Assembly: GCF_000739015.1 (NCBI RefSeq)
Contig: NZ_JPUG01000079.1
Coordinates: forward strand, 1-64,000
Source of the DNA: Microvirga sp. BSC39
Lineage (GTDB): Bacteria > Pseudomonadota > Alphaproteobacteria > Rhizobiales > Beijerinckiaceae
Reading direction: 5' to 3'
Length of the DNA stretch: 64,000 nt
Notes under the pieces: model-generated
The model's input: the letters and a program-made list of their open reading frames with translations, nothing else
The model's database searches: none
Told to the model about the DNA's origin: nothing
Shown here: piece by piece, positions 34,669 through 44,796 of the stretch
Layout of the letters: each line of letters starts with the position of its first letter
Position numbering within the stretch: the first letter of the stretch is position 1
Position numbers and translations under genes: made by a program

Positions 34669-36207
34669 ATGCTGCAGGACGGGAAGATCTTCATCGGGAA
34701 GAGCACGAAACCCGAATATCTCGATCTGAGGCTCGCCAACCGGCACGGCCTCGTGACCGGAGCCACGGGCACGGGCAAGACCGTTTCCCTGCAGGTGCTG
34801 GCGGAGGGCTTCTCCAACGCGGGCGTTCCCGTCTTCGCCGCCGACATCAAGGGCGATCTCTCCGGCATGGCAGCGCCCGGCAACGGCAAGGAGCCTCTGG
34901 TCAAGCGCGCCAAGGACATCGGTGTCGAGTACGTGCCCGACAAGTTCCCGGTGGTGTTCTGGGACCTGTTCGGCGAGCAGGGGCACCGGGTGCGGGCCAC
35001 GATCTCCGAGATGGGGCCGCTGCTGCTCTCGCGCCTGCTCGATCTCAACGACACGCAGGAGGGCGTGCTCAACATCGCCTTCCGCATCGCCGACGAGCAG
35101 GGGCTCCTGCTGCTCGACCTGAAGGATCTGCGCGCGCTGCTGCAGCTCGTCTCCGACAATGCCAGCCAGCTCACCACCAGTTACGGCAATGTGTCGAAGG
35201 CGACCATCGGCACCATTCAGCGCCAGCTCCTCGTGCTGGAGAACCAGCAGGGCGACGAATTCCTCGGCGAGCCGGCGCTGGACATCAAGGACCTGATGCG
35301 TAACGACCGCGATGGACGTGGCATCGTCAACATCCTGGCGGCGGACAAGCTCATGAGCAATCCGCGCCTCTATGCCACCTTCCTGCTTTGGCTGATGTCC
35401 GAACTCTTCGAGGAACTGCCAGAGGTAGGCGATCTCGACCAGCCCAAGATGGTGTTCTTCTTCGATGAGGCGCATCTGCTCTTCAACGATGCGCCGAAGG
35501 CCCTCGTCGAGACGGTGGAGCGGGTGGTGCGCCTCATCCGGTCCAAGGGCGTCGGGGTCTATTTCATCACCCAGAATCCGATCGACGTTCCCGAGAGCGT
35601 GCTGGCGCAGCTCGGCAACCGGGTCCAGCACGCGCTGCGCGCCTATACTCCGCGCGAGCAGAAGGCTGTGCGAGCGGCGGCCCAGTCCTTCCGGGAGAAC
35701 CCGGCCTTCGACACGCAGAAGGCCATCACCGAACTCGGTGTCGGCGAGGCGCTGGTCTCGACGCTCGAGGGCAAGAGCGCGCCGTCCATGGTGGAGCGTA
35801 CGCTGATCGCGCCGCCCATGGCACAAGTCGGGCCGATCGAGCTGACCGAGCGCCAGCAGATCATCGCGGCGAATCCCATGAAGGGAAAATACGATCAGTC
35901 CATCGATGTGGAATCGGCATATGAGATGCTTGCCAAGCGCGCCGAGCAGGCGGCCGCCGAGGCGAAGGCGGCGGAAGGGGGAGGCGGGATCCTCGACATG
36001 CTGGGCGGCCTCTTCGGCGCCGGCCCGCAGCGCAAGGGCTCCATGACGGTGGGACAGCGCGTCACCCGCGAGGTGACGCGAACCATCGTCAACCAGACGG
36101 TCGGCAATCTCGCGGCGGAGATCGGCAAGTCCATCGGCGGCCGCCAGGGCAGCTCCATCGGGCGCGCCATCGTGCGCGGGACCTTGGGTGGGTTGTTGAG
36201 ACGGTAG
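34669..36207 (+). CDS. HerA-like ATPase (DUF853 family)
   Basis: A 512-residue HerA/FtsK-superfamily ATPase, with GGAGG upstream of the ATG. Walker A is GATGTGKT near residues 30-37, and Walker B is MVFFFDEAHLLF near 262-273. YFITQNPIDVPESVLAQLGN is the downstream sensor-like motif typical of DUF853. The C-terminal 100 residues are Ala/Glu-rich, then glycine-rich, and end VRGTLGGLLRR. HerA proteins translocate DNA with NurA in archaea; DUF853 proteins are widespread in proteobacteria without NurA and their role is not settled. No nuclease partner is adjacent. Confidence 0.93.
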   Translation: MLQDGKIFIGKSTKPEYLDLRLANRHGLVTGATGTGKTVSLQVLAEGFSNAGVPVFAADIKGDLSGMAAPGNGKEPLVKRAKDIGVEYVPDKFPVVFWDLFGEQGHRVRATISEMGPLLLSRLLDLNDTQEGVLNIAFRIADEQGLLLLDLKDLRALLQLVSDNASQLTTSYGNVSKATIGTIQRQLLVLENQQGDEFLGEPALDIKDLMRNDRDGRGIVNILAADKLMSNPRLYATFLLWLMSELFEELPEVGDLDQPKMVFFFDEAHLLFNDAPKALVETVERVVRLIRSKGVGVYFITQNPIDVPESVLAQLGNRVQHALRAYTPREQKAVRAAAQSFRENPAFDTQKAITELGVGEALVSTLEGKSAPSMVERTLIAPPMAQVGPIELTERQQIIAANPMKGKYDQSIDVESAYEMLAKRAEQAAAEAKAAEGGGGILDMLGGLFGAGPQRKGSMTVGQRVTREVTRTIVNQTVGNLAAEIGKSIGGRQGSSIGRAIVRGTLGGLLRR

Positions 36208-36214
36208 AAGCATC

Positions 36215-36437
36215 GTCATCCCGGACGGCGAAGCCGATCCGGGATCGCTGGACGAGTGTGGCGCCGGTTCACCTCTCCTTATGGGAGAGGTCGCGCCTTC
36301 AGGCGCGGGTGAGGGGTTACAGGTTCATCCGGACAAAACACTAACCCCTCACCCCAACCCTCTCCCTCAGGGAGAGGGATTCTAGGCTACATCCTGCGTC
36401 CGATCCCGGAGTTGCGCTGCGCTTCGTCCGGGATGAC
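36215..36437. repeat. Nested palindromic repeats
   Basis: The outer arms GTCATCCCGGACGGCG (from 36215) and the inverted CGTCCGGGATGAC (ending 36437) are halves of one REP family. Between them, 36271-36378 is a second element: ACCTCTCC/GGGAGAGGT, GGGTGAGGGGTTA (36307-36319) with its exact complement at 36342-36354, and CCCTCTCCC/GGGAGAGGG. It looks like one mobile palindrome inserted in another, or two elements captured together, between the HerA-like and M20 genes. Confidence 0.7.
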
Positions 36438-36517
36438 GGTTTTCATGAACACCTCTTGCGGCATCCTCCTGTTGGATGCACCTTGTCGGCCGCGACAAAT
36501 TCCAACACAGGGCCACC

Positions 36518-37900
<1,383 letters not shown>

Positions 37901-37914
37901 AATCCTATATTCTT

Positions 37915-38055
37915 GTCATTCCGGGGCGGCTCACGGGAGCCGAGCCCGGAATCCATAACCACGACATCACAAGGAAAGAGTGAGCAGCGTTACGCCTCTT
38001 TCTGCATCGTCAGCGTTTATGGATTCCGGGCTCCGCTGCGCGGCCCCGGAATGAC
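37915..38055. repeat. Composite palindromic intergenic element, copy 2
   Basis: The left end GTCATTCCGGGGCGGC, with GGAATCCATAACC inside, is mirrored by GTTTATGGATTCCGGG and GCCCCGGAATGAC at the right. A central GCAGCGTTACGC corresponds to the inverted centre of copy 1 at 33961-34083. It fills the gap between the M20 peptidase and the HAD gene. Confidence 0.75.
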
Positions 38056-38066
38056 AGTGATTGCAG

Positions 38067-38744
38067 TCATATCAACCCGTCGAGCGATGCGACCACCGCG
38101 CTCGGCGCAAGCTCTGCGTATTCGTCCGGCAAGCCGAGCCGGTTCACCCAGATGGGCGTGAACCCGAATGCGGCAGCCCCTGCGATGTCCCAGCGGTTGG
38201 ACGACACGAACACGACTTCATGCGCAGCGATGGACAGTGCCTGCAGCACGAGATCGTAGCTGCGCGGGCTCGTCTTGAAGACTTGCGCGGCATCGACGGA
38301 CAACACCACGTCGAGATCGCCGGCAAGGTTCGCCGAGTCCACTGCCGCTTTGAGCATGCCGGGATCGCCGTTCGACAGGATGCCGGTGCGAAGGCCGCGT
38401 GTGCGCAAGGCTTCCAGTGCCTGCTGAACCTCCGGATAGGCGTCAAGCGCGCGGTAGGCCTCGAGCAGGAGAGGCCGGATCGAGCGGTCGACGGAAGGAA
38501 AACGCGCGAAGGCATAGTCCAGGGCCTGTTCCGTCAATGTCCAGAACGGCTCATAGCGGCCCGCCAGCGACAGGACCCAGGAATATTCGAGTTGCTTCGT
38601 ACGCCACACTTCAGAGAAACGCGCCGCGTCGGGCCCCACCTGGGCCATGTGGCGGCCGACGGCGGAATGCACGTCGAACAATGTTCCATAGGCGTCGAAG
38701 ATCACGGCCTTCGCACGGGGCGGAATGAGGCTGGTGCTGGTCAT
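38067..38744 (-). CDS. Haloacid dehalogenase type II
   Basis: A 225-residue HAD hydrolase using ATG 38744 (MTSTSLIPPRAKA). The nucleophile is Asp17 in VIFDAYGTLFDVHSAV. The second motif is GILSNGDPGM and the third is VFKTSPRSYDLVLQAL with its lysine. SSNRWDIAGAAAFGFTPIWVNR is the signature of L-2-haloacid dehalogenases and distinguishes them from phosphatases. Members release halide from 2-haloalkanoates, but many rhizobial copies may have other physiological substrates. Ribosome-site quality is poor. Confidence 0.9.
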   Translation of the reverse strand: MTSTSLIPPRAKAVIFDAYGTLFDVHSAVGRHMAQVGPDAARFSEVWRTKQLEYSWVLSLAGRYEPFWTLTEQALDYAFARFPSVDRSIRPLLLEAYRALDAYPEVQQALEALRTRGLRTGILSNGDPGMLKAAVDSANLAGDLDVVLSVDAAQVFKTSPRSYDLVLQALSIAAHEVVFVSSNRWDIAGAAAFGFTPIWVNRLGLPDEYAELAPSAVVASLDGLI

Positions 38745-38905
38745 GAAGGGCAGATTTCCACCGGGCGCGGGCAATGGCAAGCCGGCCAATGATCAGCCCT
38801 CCTCATGAAACCCATCACAAGACTTTATGCCCCAGCCATGAACCCGGCGATTGACGGTTGCAGGCGCAGGCGTTTCGATAGGGCAGAACTTCTGACCGAT
38901 TAAGG

Positions 38906-39790
38906 ATGGGACACGTGGCTTGGTATTCGCAAACCTGGAATTGGTTCAATGGCACCTGGCAGGAGGGCAATCCGCCCCTGATCGGGCCGCGCTCTCACGT
39001 GTCCTGGCTCGGGTCGTCCGTCTTTGACGGAGCCCGCGTGTTCGAGGGCGTGGCGCCCGATCTCGACCTTCACTGCGAGCGCGTGAACCGCTCCGCGCTG
39101 ACCATCGGGCTCAAGCCGACCATGGAGCCTCGGGCCATCATGGATCTCGTGCGTGAAGGCGTGAAGAAGTTCGCGCCCGGCACCGCGCTCTATGTGAAGC
39201 CCATGTACTGGGGCGAGGCCGAGGGCCTGTCCACCATTGCGCCGGATCCGGAATCGACTCAGTTCTGCCTCTCCCTGTTCGAGGCGCCGATGCCGGTGCC
39301 GGGCGGCCTCTCCGTCATGAAGTCGAGCTTCCGCCGCCCGACAATCGAATCCATGCCCACCGACTCGAAGGCCGGTGCTCTCTATCCCAACAACGCCCGC
39401 GTCATCCGCGAGGCGAAGGAGAAGGGCTTCGACAACGCGCTGGTGTGCGATGCGCTGGGCAACATCGCCGAAACTGCGACCTCCAACGTGTTCATGGCCA
39501 AGGACGGCGTGGTCCATACGCCGTATCCGAACGGCACGTTCCTCAATGGCATCACCCGCCAGCGCGTGATCCAACTCCTGCGCGACGATGGCGTGCAGGT
39601 GGTCGAGAGCACCCTGCGCTACGAGGACTTCGCCAGCGCCGACGAGATCTTCATCTCGGGCAATTATTCCAAGGTGATGCCGGTGCTGCGCATCGATTCC
39701 CGCGATCTCCAGCCCGGTCCGTTCTACCGCCGCGCCCGCGAGCTCTACTGGGCCTTCGCTCACGACAAGGGTGTGCTCAAGGCGGCGTAG
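38906..39790 (+). CDS. Branched-chain amino acid aminotransferase (PLP fold type IV)
   Basis: A 294-residue aminotransferase. Key segments are SSVFDGARVFEGVAPDLDLH (entry to the active site), MPTDSKAGALYPNNARVIRE with the PLP-binding lysine near residue 155, NIAETATSNVFMAKDG, and FLNGITRQRVIQLLRDDG. These place it with BCAT-like class IV enzymes. Annotation as ilvE is plausible but D-amino acid transaminase-like relatives share these motifs. ATG 38906 has TAAGG immediately before it, too close for an ideal site; GTG 38915 would place AAGGA eight bases upstream, so the true start may be three codons later. A hairpin terminator follows. Confidence 0.88.
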   Translation: MGHVAWYSQTWNWFNGTWQEGNPPLIGPRSHVSWLGSSVFDGARVFEGVAPDLDLHCERVNRSALTIGLKPTMEPRAIMDLVREGVKKFAPGTALYVKPMYWGEAEGLSTIAPDPESTQFCLSLFEAPMPVPGGLSVMKSSFRRPTIESMPTDSKAGALYPNNARVIREAKEKGFDNALVCDALGNIAETATSNVFMAKDGVVHTPYPNGTFLNGITRQRVIQLLRDDGVQVVESTLRYEDFASADEIFISGNYSKVMPVLRIDSRDLQPGPFYRRARELYWAFAHDKGVLKAA

Positions 39791-39795
39791 TGCGC

Positions 39796-39814
39796 TTGGG
39801 GAATTGTTCCCCAA
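39796..39814 (+). terminator. Hairpin after the aminotransferase gene
   Basis: TTGGGGAA and TTCCCCAA form a perfect 8-bp stem around TTG, six bases after the stop codon. There is no clear T-run downstream. Confidence 0.6.
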
Positions 39815-39903
39815 CGTCATCAATCCGTCGTCGATTTGTTAACGGCCGGACATCGGGCTCCTGCAAGAGCAGCCTCGCTTCAACAAGCGAACGAGGTTCT
39901 CAG

Positions 39904-41250
39904 ATGTCCGTCCGTTTTTTCGCGGCCCTGCCGCTGACCGTGCTGCTCGGCACAAGCGCCCTGGCGCAGCAGCAATTCCCGGCTGTCCTTGCCGGCCATG
40001 CGGTTCTACCGGCCCTGAGCTTCGTTGACGCGCCGGTGGACGCTCCTGCCGATCTGAAAGTGTCCGGCAAGTTCACGACTGGCAAGCGCGTCGAGGCTCT
40101 GGGAACGATCGAGGGCACCTCGGGCGATCGGCCGACCGGGGTGAAGCTGCCATTCCACGGGCAGCCTCTGCAGGGACATTCCGGCATCAAGTCCATGGGT
40201 GACGGGACGTTCTGGGTGATCACCGACAACGGCTTCGGATCCAAGGCCAACTCGCCGGATTCCATGCTCTATCTCAACCGCCACCGCATCGACTGGAGCA
40301 AGGGCTCGGTCGAGCGCCTGGAGACGGTGTTCCTGCACGATCCTGACAAGAAGGTGCCGTTCCGCATTGCCAACGAGGGCACAGAGAAGCGCTATCTCAC
40401 CGGCTCGGACTTCGATCTCGAAAGCTTTCAGCCTGTCGGCGACAAACTCTGGATCGCCGACGAGTTCGGCCCTTACCTCATCAAGGCGGATCGCTCCGGC
40501 AAGATCGAAGCCGTTTACGAGACGCTCGTGGACGGCAAGCCCGCCCGCTCACCGGACCACTACGCGGTCACGACGCCGGCCGTTCCGACCGGTTCCGTCA
40601 ATTTCACTGTCCGCCGCTCAAAGGGCTACGAGGGCATGGCCGCTTCAAAGGACGGCAAGTTCCTCTATGCCCTCCTGGAAGGTCCGATCTGGGATGCCGA
40701 GAAGAAGCAGTGGGAAACCATCGACGGTCGGGAATACCTTCGCATCCTCGAATTCGACGTTGCCGCGGAGAAGTGGACCGGCCGCCACTGGAAATATGCT
40801 CTCGACCAGAACGGTCTCGCCATCGGCGACTTCAACATGATCGATGCCACGACGGGCCTCGTCATCGAGCGCGATAACGGCGAGGGAACTGCGGACCGTG
40901 CCTGCCCGCAGGGCGAGAAGCGCCCCGACTGCTTCCAGGACCCGGCAAAGTTCAAGCGGATCGTCAAGATCGAATTGTCGGAATCCAACGTGAACAGCGT
41001 TGTCCGCAAGGTCGGGTATGTGGACCTCATGCAGATCGCCGACCCGAACAAGAAGGCCAGGAAGCCTCTCAACGATACCGTTCTGACCTTCCCATTCTTC
41101 ACCATCGAGAACGTGGATGTGGTCGATGACCGTCACATCGTCGTCGGCAACGACAACAATCTGCCCTTCTCGTCGAGCCGCGAGCCGACCAAGCAGGACG
41201 ACAACGAGTTCGTTCTGCTCGACGTCGCGGATCTCCTGAAGGCTCGCTGA
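39904..41250 (+). CDS. Secreted esterase-like phytase-family protein
   Basis: A 448-residue exported protein. GAGG precedes ATG 39904. The signal peptide is MSVRFFAALPLTVLLGTSALA. The rest is a single 'esterase-like activity of phytase' domain (PF13449 type): PLQGHSGIKSMGDGTFWVIT, DNGFGSKANSPDSML, LWIADEFGPYLIKADRSG, GYEGMAASKDGKFLYALLEG and VDDRHIVVGNDNNLPFSSSR. It has the repeated blades of a beta-propeller. These proteins are periplasmic or extracellular and may cleave phosphate esters, but substrates are unproved. It is monocistronic, bounded by hairpins on both sides. Confidence 0.9.
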   Translation: MSVRFFAALPLTVLLGTSALAQQQFPAVLAGHAVLPALSFVDAPVDAPADLKVSGKFTTGKRVEALGTIEGTSGDRPTGVKLPFHGQPLQGHSGIKSMGDGTFWVITDNGFGSKANSPDSMLYLNRHRIDWSKGSVERLETVFLHDPDKKVPFRIANEGTEKRYLTGSDFDLESFQPVGDKLWIADEFGPYLIKADRSGKIEAVYETLVDGKPARSPDHYAVTTPAVPTGSVNFTVRRSKGYEGMAASKDGKFLYALLEGPIWDAEKKQWETIDGREYLRILEFDVAAEKWTGRHWKYALDQNGLAIGDFNMIDATTGLVIERDNGEGTADRACPQGEKRPDCFQDPAKFKRIVKIELSESNVNSVVRKVGYVDLMQIADPNKKARKPLNDTVLTFPFFTIENVDVVDDRHIVVGNDNNLPFSSSREPTKQDDNEFVLLDVADLLKAR

Positions 41251-41279
41251 GCTTTTCTCCGCTCAACACATTTGTGATC

Positions 41280-41310
41280 GCGTGGAGCGGCGGTTTCCGC
41301 CGCTCCACGC
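41280..41310 (+). terminator. Strong hairpin after the phytase-like gene
   Basis: GCGTGGAGCGGCGG and CCGCCGCTCCACGC form a perfect 14-bp stem with a TTT loop, 30 bases after the stop and 42 bases before the next start. It lacks a T-run but is the most stable simple hairpin in the window. Confidence 0.7.
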
Positions 41311-41351
41311 CCTACATGGCTCCAGCATTGTGCCCGAAGCTGGAGCCCTCG

Positions 41352-42071
41352 ATGCGCCTCGTCCTGAAAAGCCTTGTTGCCTTGAGTCTCCTGACCGCGC
41401 CTGCTGCTGCGGAATCCGTCGATCTGGAACTGGTCTTTGCAGCCGACGGCTCAGGCTCCATCGACAACGACGAGCTGCGCCTCCAGCGGCAGGGCTGGGC
41501 CGACGCGCTGACCAGCCCCGATGTGCTCACCGGCATCAAGGGCGGTCCCATCGGAGCCATCGCGGTCGCTTTCATGGAATGGGGCGGGCCAAGCTCCCAG
41601 GTGCTCATCGTCGACTGGCACGTGATCCGTGACGAGGCGAGCGCAAGGGTGTTCGCCGACAAGCTCCTCGGCGCCCCGCGGGGCGCGACGGGCTACAACT
41701 CCATCTCCAACGCCATCGACTTCTCCATGCGCCTCGTCGAGGGCAACGCCCATGAGGGCACCCGCAAGGTGATTGATGTGTCGGGCGACGGCCCCAACAT
41801 GAACGGCCGGTCCCTGGAACAGGTGAGGGCGGAGGCGCTGGCCAAGGGCTTCACCATCAACGCCCTCGCCATCCGCCGCCCCGGCAGCGGCCGACCGGGC
41901 GGTCCCGGCGGCATGTCGCTGGAGGATTACTACGCGCAGAACGTCATCGGAGGTCCCGGCTCCTTCGTGGAGATTGCCGACGAGACGCGGCCCTTCGCCC
42001 TGGCCGCACGCCGCAAGCTCCTGACGGAGATCGCCGGAACCGGAGGCACGACGCGCCACGCCAGCCGCTGA
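41352..42071 (+). CDS. Exported DUF1194 (von Willebrand A-like) protein
   Basis: A 239-residue protein from ATG 41352, with GGAG seven bases upstream. A signal peptide (MRLVLKSLVALSLLTAPAAA) is followed by a VWA-like domain opening VDLELVFAADGSGSID, a MIDAS-type Asp-x-Ser-x-Ser. RGATGYNSISNAIDFSM supplies the MIDAS threonine region, and VIDVSGDGPNMNGRS the distal Asp. Such domains bind divalent cations and protein ligands. DUF1194 proteins are common in alphaproteobacteria with no fixed role. Longer starts read through the upstream hairpin and are rejected. Confidence 0.9.
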   Translation: MRLVLKSLVALSLLTAPAAAESVDLELVFAADGSGSIDNDELRLQRQGWADALTSPDVLTGIKGGPIGAIAVAFMEWGGPSSQVLIVDWHVIRDEASARVFADKLLGAPRGATGYNSISNAIDFSMRLVEGNAHEGTRKVIDVSGDGPNMNGRSLEQVRAEALAKGFTINALAIRRPGSGRPGGPGGMSLEDYYAQNVIGGPGSFVEIADETRPFALAARRKLLTEIAGTGGTTRHASR

Positions 42072-42113
42072 CAGCATCGAGACATTCCCGCGCGGAATGC
42101 TAGACTGCCCGCC

Positions 42114-43286
42114 ATGACGAATCTCGAAAGCTGGATCATCGAACAGGGCCTGCGCGGATCCGACATGGTCTCGCTGCTCTCAGGGGTTGCCGAGCGGCTG
42201 GTCGACGAGGGGATCCCTCTCGTCCGGGCCTATATCGCCCTGCCGACCGTCAATCCGACGATCCGGGTCTACACGCATCTCTGGACCCGATCTGCCGGCA
42301 CCATCGTGGAAGGAGTCTCCCACGAGCGCAATGACGGTGCCTTCGAGGTCAGCCCCTTCGCCTACATGATGAACACCGACCAGGAGAAATGCCACTGGCT
42401 TATGCACGGCCCTGATGCGGAAAGGTTCGGCGTGTTCGAGGATATCAGACGTCTCGGAGGGACCGATTACCTGGCGCGTCTCTTCAGCTTCGGGAACGCC
42501 AGCGCTCCGGACCTGCGGGGATTCGGAGCCTCGTTCTCCACCAGCCGCCCCGGAGGCCTCCGGCCGGAGGAGGTTGCCCGCATCGATGCACTCCTTCCGC
42601 TCCTGGGGCTTGCGGCTTACCGCATGACCTTGTTCGACCTCACCGTGACCATGCTCGACACCTATGTGGGGTTCTCGGCCGGCCGGCGCGTGCTGAGCGG
42701 GGCAATCCGGCGCGGCTCCGGCACGACCATCGAGGCGGCTTTGCTTTTTGCCGATCTCCGAGGCTTCACGACGCTTGCGGACACGGCGGGTCTCGATCTC
42801 ATCGCCCGGCTCGACCGGCACTTGGAGGCCATGGCCGACCCGGTGGCCGAGCAGGGCGGCGAGGTCCTCAAGTTTCTCGGCGACGGCCTCTTGGCCGCTT
42901 TCCCGATCACCGAGGAGCGGTCGCACGAGAGCGCCTGCGCGGCGGCGATCCGGGCTGCGCAGGTGGCGCTCGAGCGCAACGAGGCCGTCAACCGCCAGCA
43001 CGAGACGCCGCTCGCCCTCGACATCGCGCTCCATTGCGGGGACGTGTTCTACGGCAATATTGGCGCCGCCGGGCGCCTCGACTTCACGGTGATCGGACCT
43101 GCCGTGAATGAAGCAAGCCGCATGGAGGCCCTGTGCAGCGCCCTCGACTGCTCGGTGATCCTGTCCGACCGCGTCGCCTCCGTGAGCCCGGTGCCGGTTC
43201 GCCCTCTCGGGAGCCATCGCCTGCGGGGCATTGCAGCGGAGCGGGAGCTGTTCACTCTGGCGGACGTCAGCGTCTGGACAGCCTGA
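42114..43286 (+). CDS. Class III adenylate/guanylate cyclase with N-terminal sensor-like region
   Basis: A 390-residue cytoplasmic cyclase. Residues 1-~200 form a non-catalytic region (MTNLESWIIEQGLRGSDMV onward) that recurs in rhizobial cyclases. The catalytic domain begins FADLRGFTTLAD (first metal Asp). VLKFLGDGLLAAFP gives the purine-contacting Lys and the second metal Asp, and FTVIGPAVNEASRME retains the transition-state Asn and Arg. The usual substrate-selecting Asp is Thr here, a common bacterial variant. It probably makes cAMP. Its 3' end overlaps the convergent murJ by 20 bases. Confidence 0.92.
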   Translation: MTNLESWIIEQGLRGSDMVSLLSGVAERLVDEGIPLVRAYIALPTVNPTIRVYTHLWTRSAGTIVEGVSHERNDGAFEVSPFAYMMNTDQEKCHWLMHGPDAERFGVFEDIRRLGGTDYLARLFSFGNASAPDLRGFGASFSTSRPGGLRPEEVARIDALLPLLGLAAYRMTLFDLTVTMLDTYVGFSAGRRVLSGAIRRGSGTTIEAALLFADLRGFTTLADTAGLDLIARLDRHLEAMADPVAEQGGEVLKFLGDGLLAAFPITEERSHESACAAAIRAAQVALERNEAVNRQHETPLALDIALHCGDVFYGNIGAAGRLDFTVIGPAVNEASRMEALCSALDCSVILSDRVASVSPVPVRPLGSHRLRGIAAERELFTLADVSVWTA

Positions 43287-44793
43287 CCCCGAGCACCTTG
43301 AGGCCTGCCAGCAGCACGCCGCCATAGAGCAGGGCGCCGGCCATCCCGAGGACCGCGAGCAGGATCTCGCTGTTCCAGGCGGGGAGCCGGGTAGTCCACT
43401 CGGACAGCGGAATCGGGGCGAACCAGGCAAAGGCTCCAAGGAGCAGGCTTGCCACAGCGACGGCGGCTGCGGTGCGGCCCAGGGTGCCGCCCGGCGCCAT
43501 CCAGTCCCGGCGCAGGGCGAGAAGGACGAGGAGCCCGAGATTGACCCAGATGCCGATGGCGGTGGCAAGGGCTAACCCGACCACGCCGTAAGGTCCCGTC
43601 AGCACGATCTTCAGGACCACGTTGACCGCCACTGCCGTCAGAGAAGCGATGAGCGGCGTCACCGTATCCGAGCGGGAATAGAAGCTCGCCACCGCCGAGC
43701 GGATGAGCACCGCCGGGGGCAGGCCAAGGGCATAGGCCGCGAGCACCGCGCCCGAACGTTCGGCGGCGGCGGCATCGAAGGCGCCGCGCTGGAACAGGGC
43801 CGACATGATCAGGTCGGGCATGGTGACGAAGGCCACCACGAAGGGCGCCGCAAGCGCCAGGGTGAGCCCCACGGCCCGGTTCTGCGCGCCGTGAGCCCCT
43901 GTGACGTCACCGGCGGCGATGCGGCGGCTCATCTCCGGCAGCAGCACGGTGCCGGCCGCAATCCCGATCACGCCGAGCGGCAGCTGGTAGATGCGGTCGG
44001 CATAATAGAGCGAGGCCACGGCGCCGGTGGGCAGGAAGGAGGCGATGATCGTGTCGGCGAACATGGCGAGCTGCACGCCCGCCGAACCGATGACGGCAGG
44101 ACCCAGCACCTTGAAGAAGTGCTTCATGGCCGGATCGAAGCGCGGCACTGCAATTGCTGGCGCCACGCCCAGGCGCTTGGCGGCGAACCACACCAGCAGC
44201 AATTCGAGCACGCCCGCTACCGTCACGCCCCAGGCGGCCGCATAGCCGGCATTCGGGAACAGGAAAGCGACGGCGAGCGCCGCCACAATGGAGACGTTGA
44301 GCAGCACGGGTGCGGCGGCAGCGGCCGCGAAGCGCTCATGGGCGTTGAGGATGCCCGAGAGGATCGTCACCAGGGTGACGAAGAGGAGGTACGGGAAGGT
44401 GATGCGGGTGAGCGTCACCGCCAGGTCGAATTTCTGCGGATCGTCCGAGAAGCCCGGGGCAAGCAGGGTCACCACTACGGGCATGCCCAGGAGGGCAACC
44501 GCCAGCAGCGCGATCTGCACGATCAGCATCAGAGTGCTGATGCGGCTGGCAAACGAGCGGGCCGGGGCGGCGCCTTCCCGTTCGAGCACACCTGCATAGG
44601 TGGGCAGGAAGGCGCTGTTGAAGGCACCCTCGCTGAAGATGGCTCGGAAATGGTTCGGGATCCGGGAGGCGACCACGAAGGCGTCGGCGATGGGGCCCAC
44701 GCCCATGACGGCGGCCAGCACCACGTCACGGATGAAGCCGGTGAGACGGGAGACGAGCGTCCAGCCGCCGACGGAGAGAATCTTTCTGAACAT
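43267..44793 (-). CDS. murJ: Lipid II flippase MurJ
   Basis: A 508-residue inner-membrane protein with about 14 hydrophobic helices, belonging to the MVF/MOP exporters and moving lipid II across the membrane. Diagnostic N-terminal sequence is SRLTGFIRDVVLAAVMGVGP followed by FRAIFSEGAFNSAFLP. The central LPTGAVASLYYADRIYQLPL and GVIGIAAGTVLLPEMSRRIA are conserved MurJ segments. Arginines in helix 1 and loop regions (Arg-Asp) are kept. It lies three bases after a GT2 gene stop, so both are probably co-transcribed. Confidence 0.96.
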   Translation of the reverse strand: MFRKILSVGGWTLVSRLTGFIRDVVLAAVMGVGPIADAFVVASRIPNHFRAIFSEGAFNSAFLPTYAGVLEREGAAPARSFASRISTLMLIVQIALLAVALLGMPVVVTLLAPGFSDDPQKFDLAVTLTRITFPYLLFVTLVTILSGILNAHERFAAAAAAPVLLNVSIVAALAVAFLFPNAGYAAAWGVTVAGVLELLLVWFAAKRLGVAPAIAVPRFDPAMKHFFKVLGPAVIGSAGVQLAMFADTIIASFLPTGAVASLYYADRIYQLPLGVIGIAAGTVLLPEMSRRIAAGDVTGAHGAQNRAVGLTLALAAPFVVAFVTMPDLIMSALFQRGAFDAAAAERSGAVLAAYALGLPPAVLIRSAVASFYSRSDTVTPLIASLTAVAVNVVLKIVLTGPYGVVGLALATAIGIWVNLGLLVLLALRRDWMAPGGTLGRTAAAVAVASLLLGAFAWFAPIPLSEWTTRLPAWNSEILLAVLGMAGALLYGGVLLAGLKVLGVRLSRR

Positions 44794-44796
44794 CGA

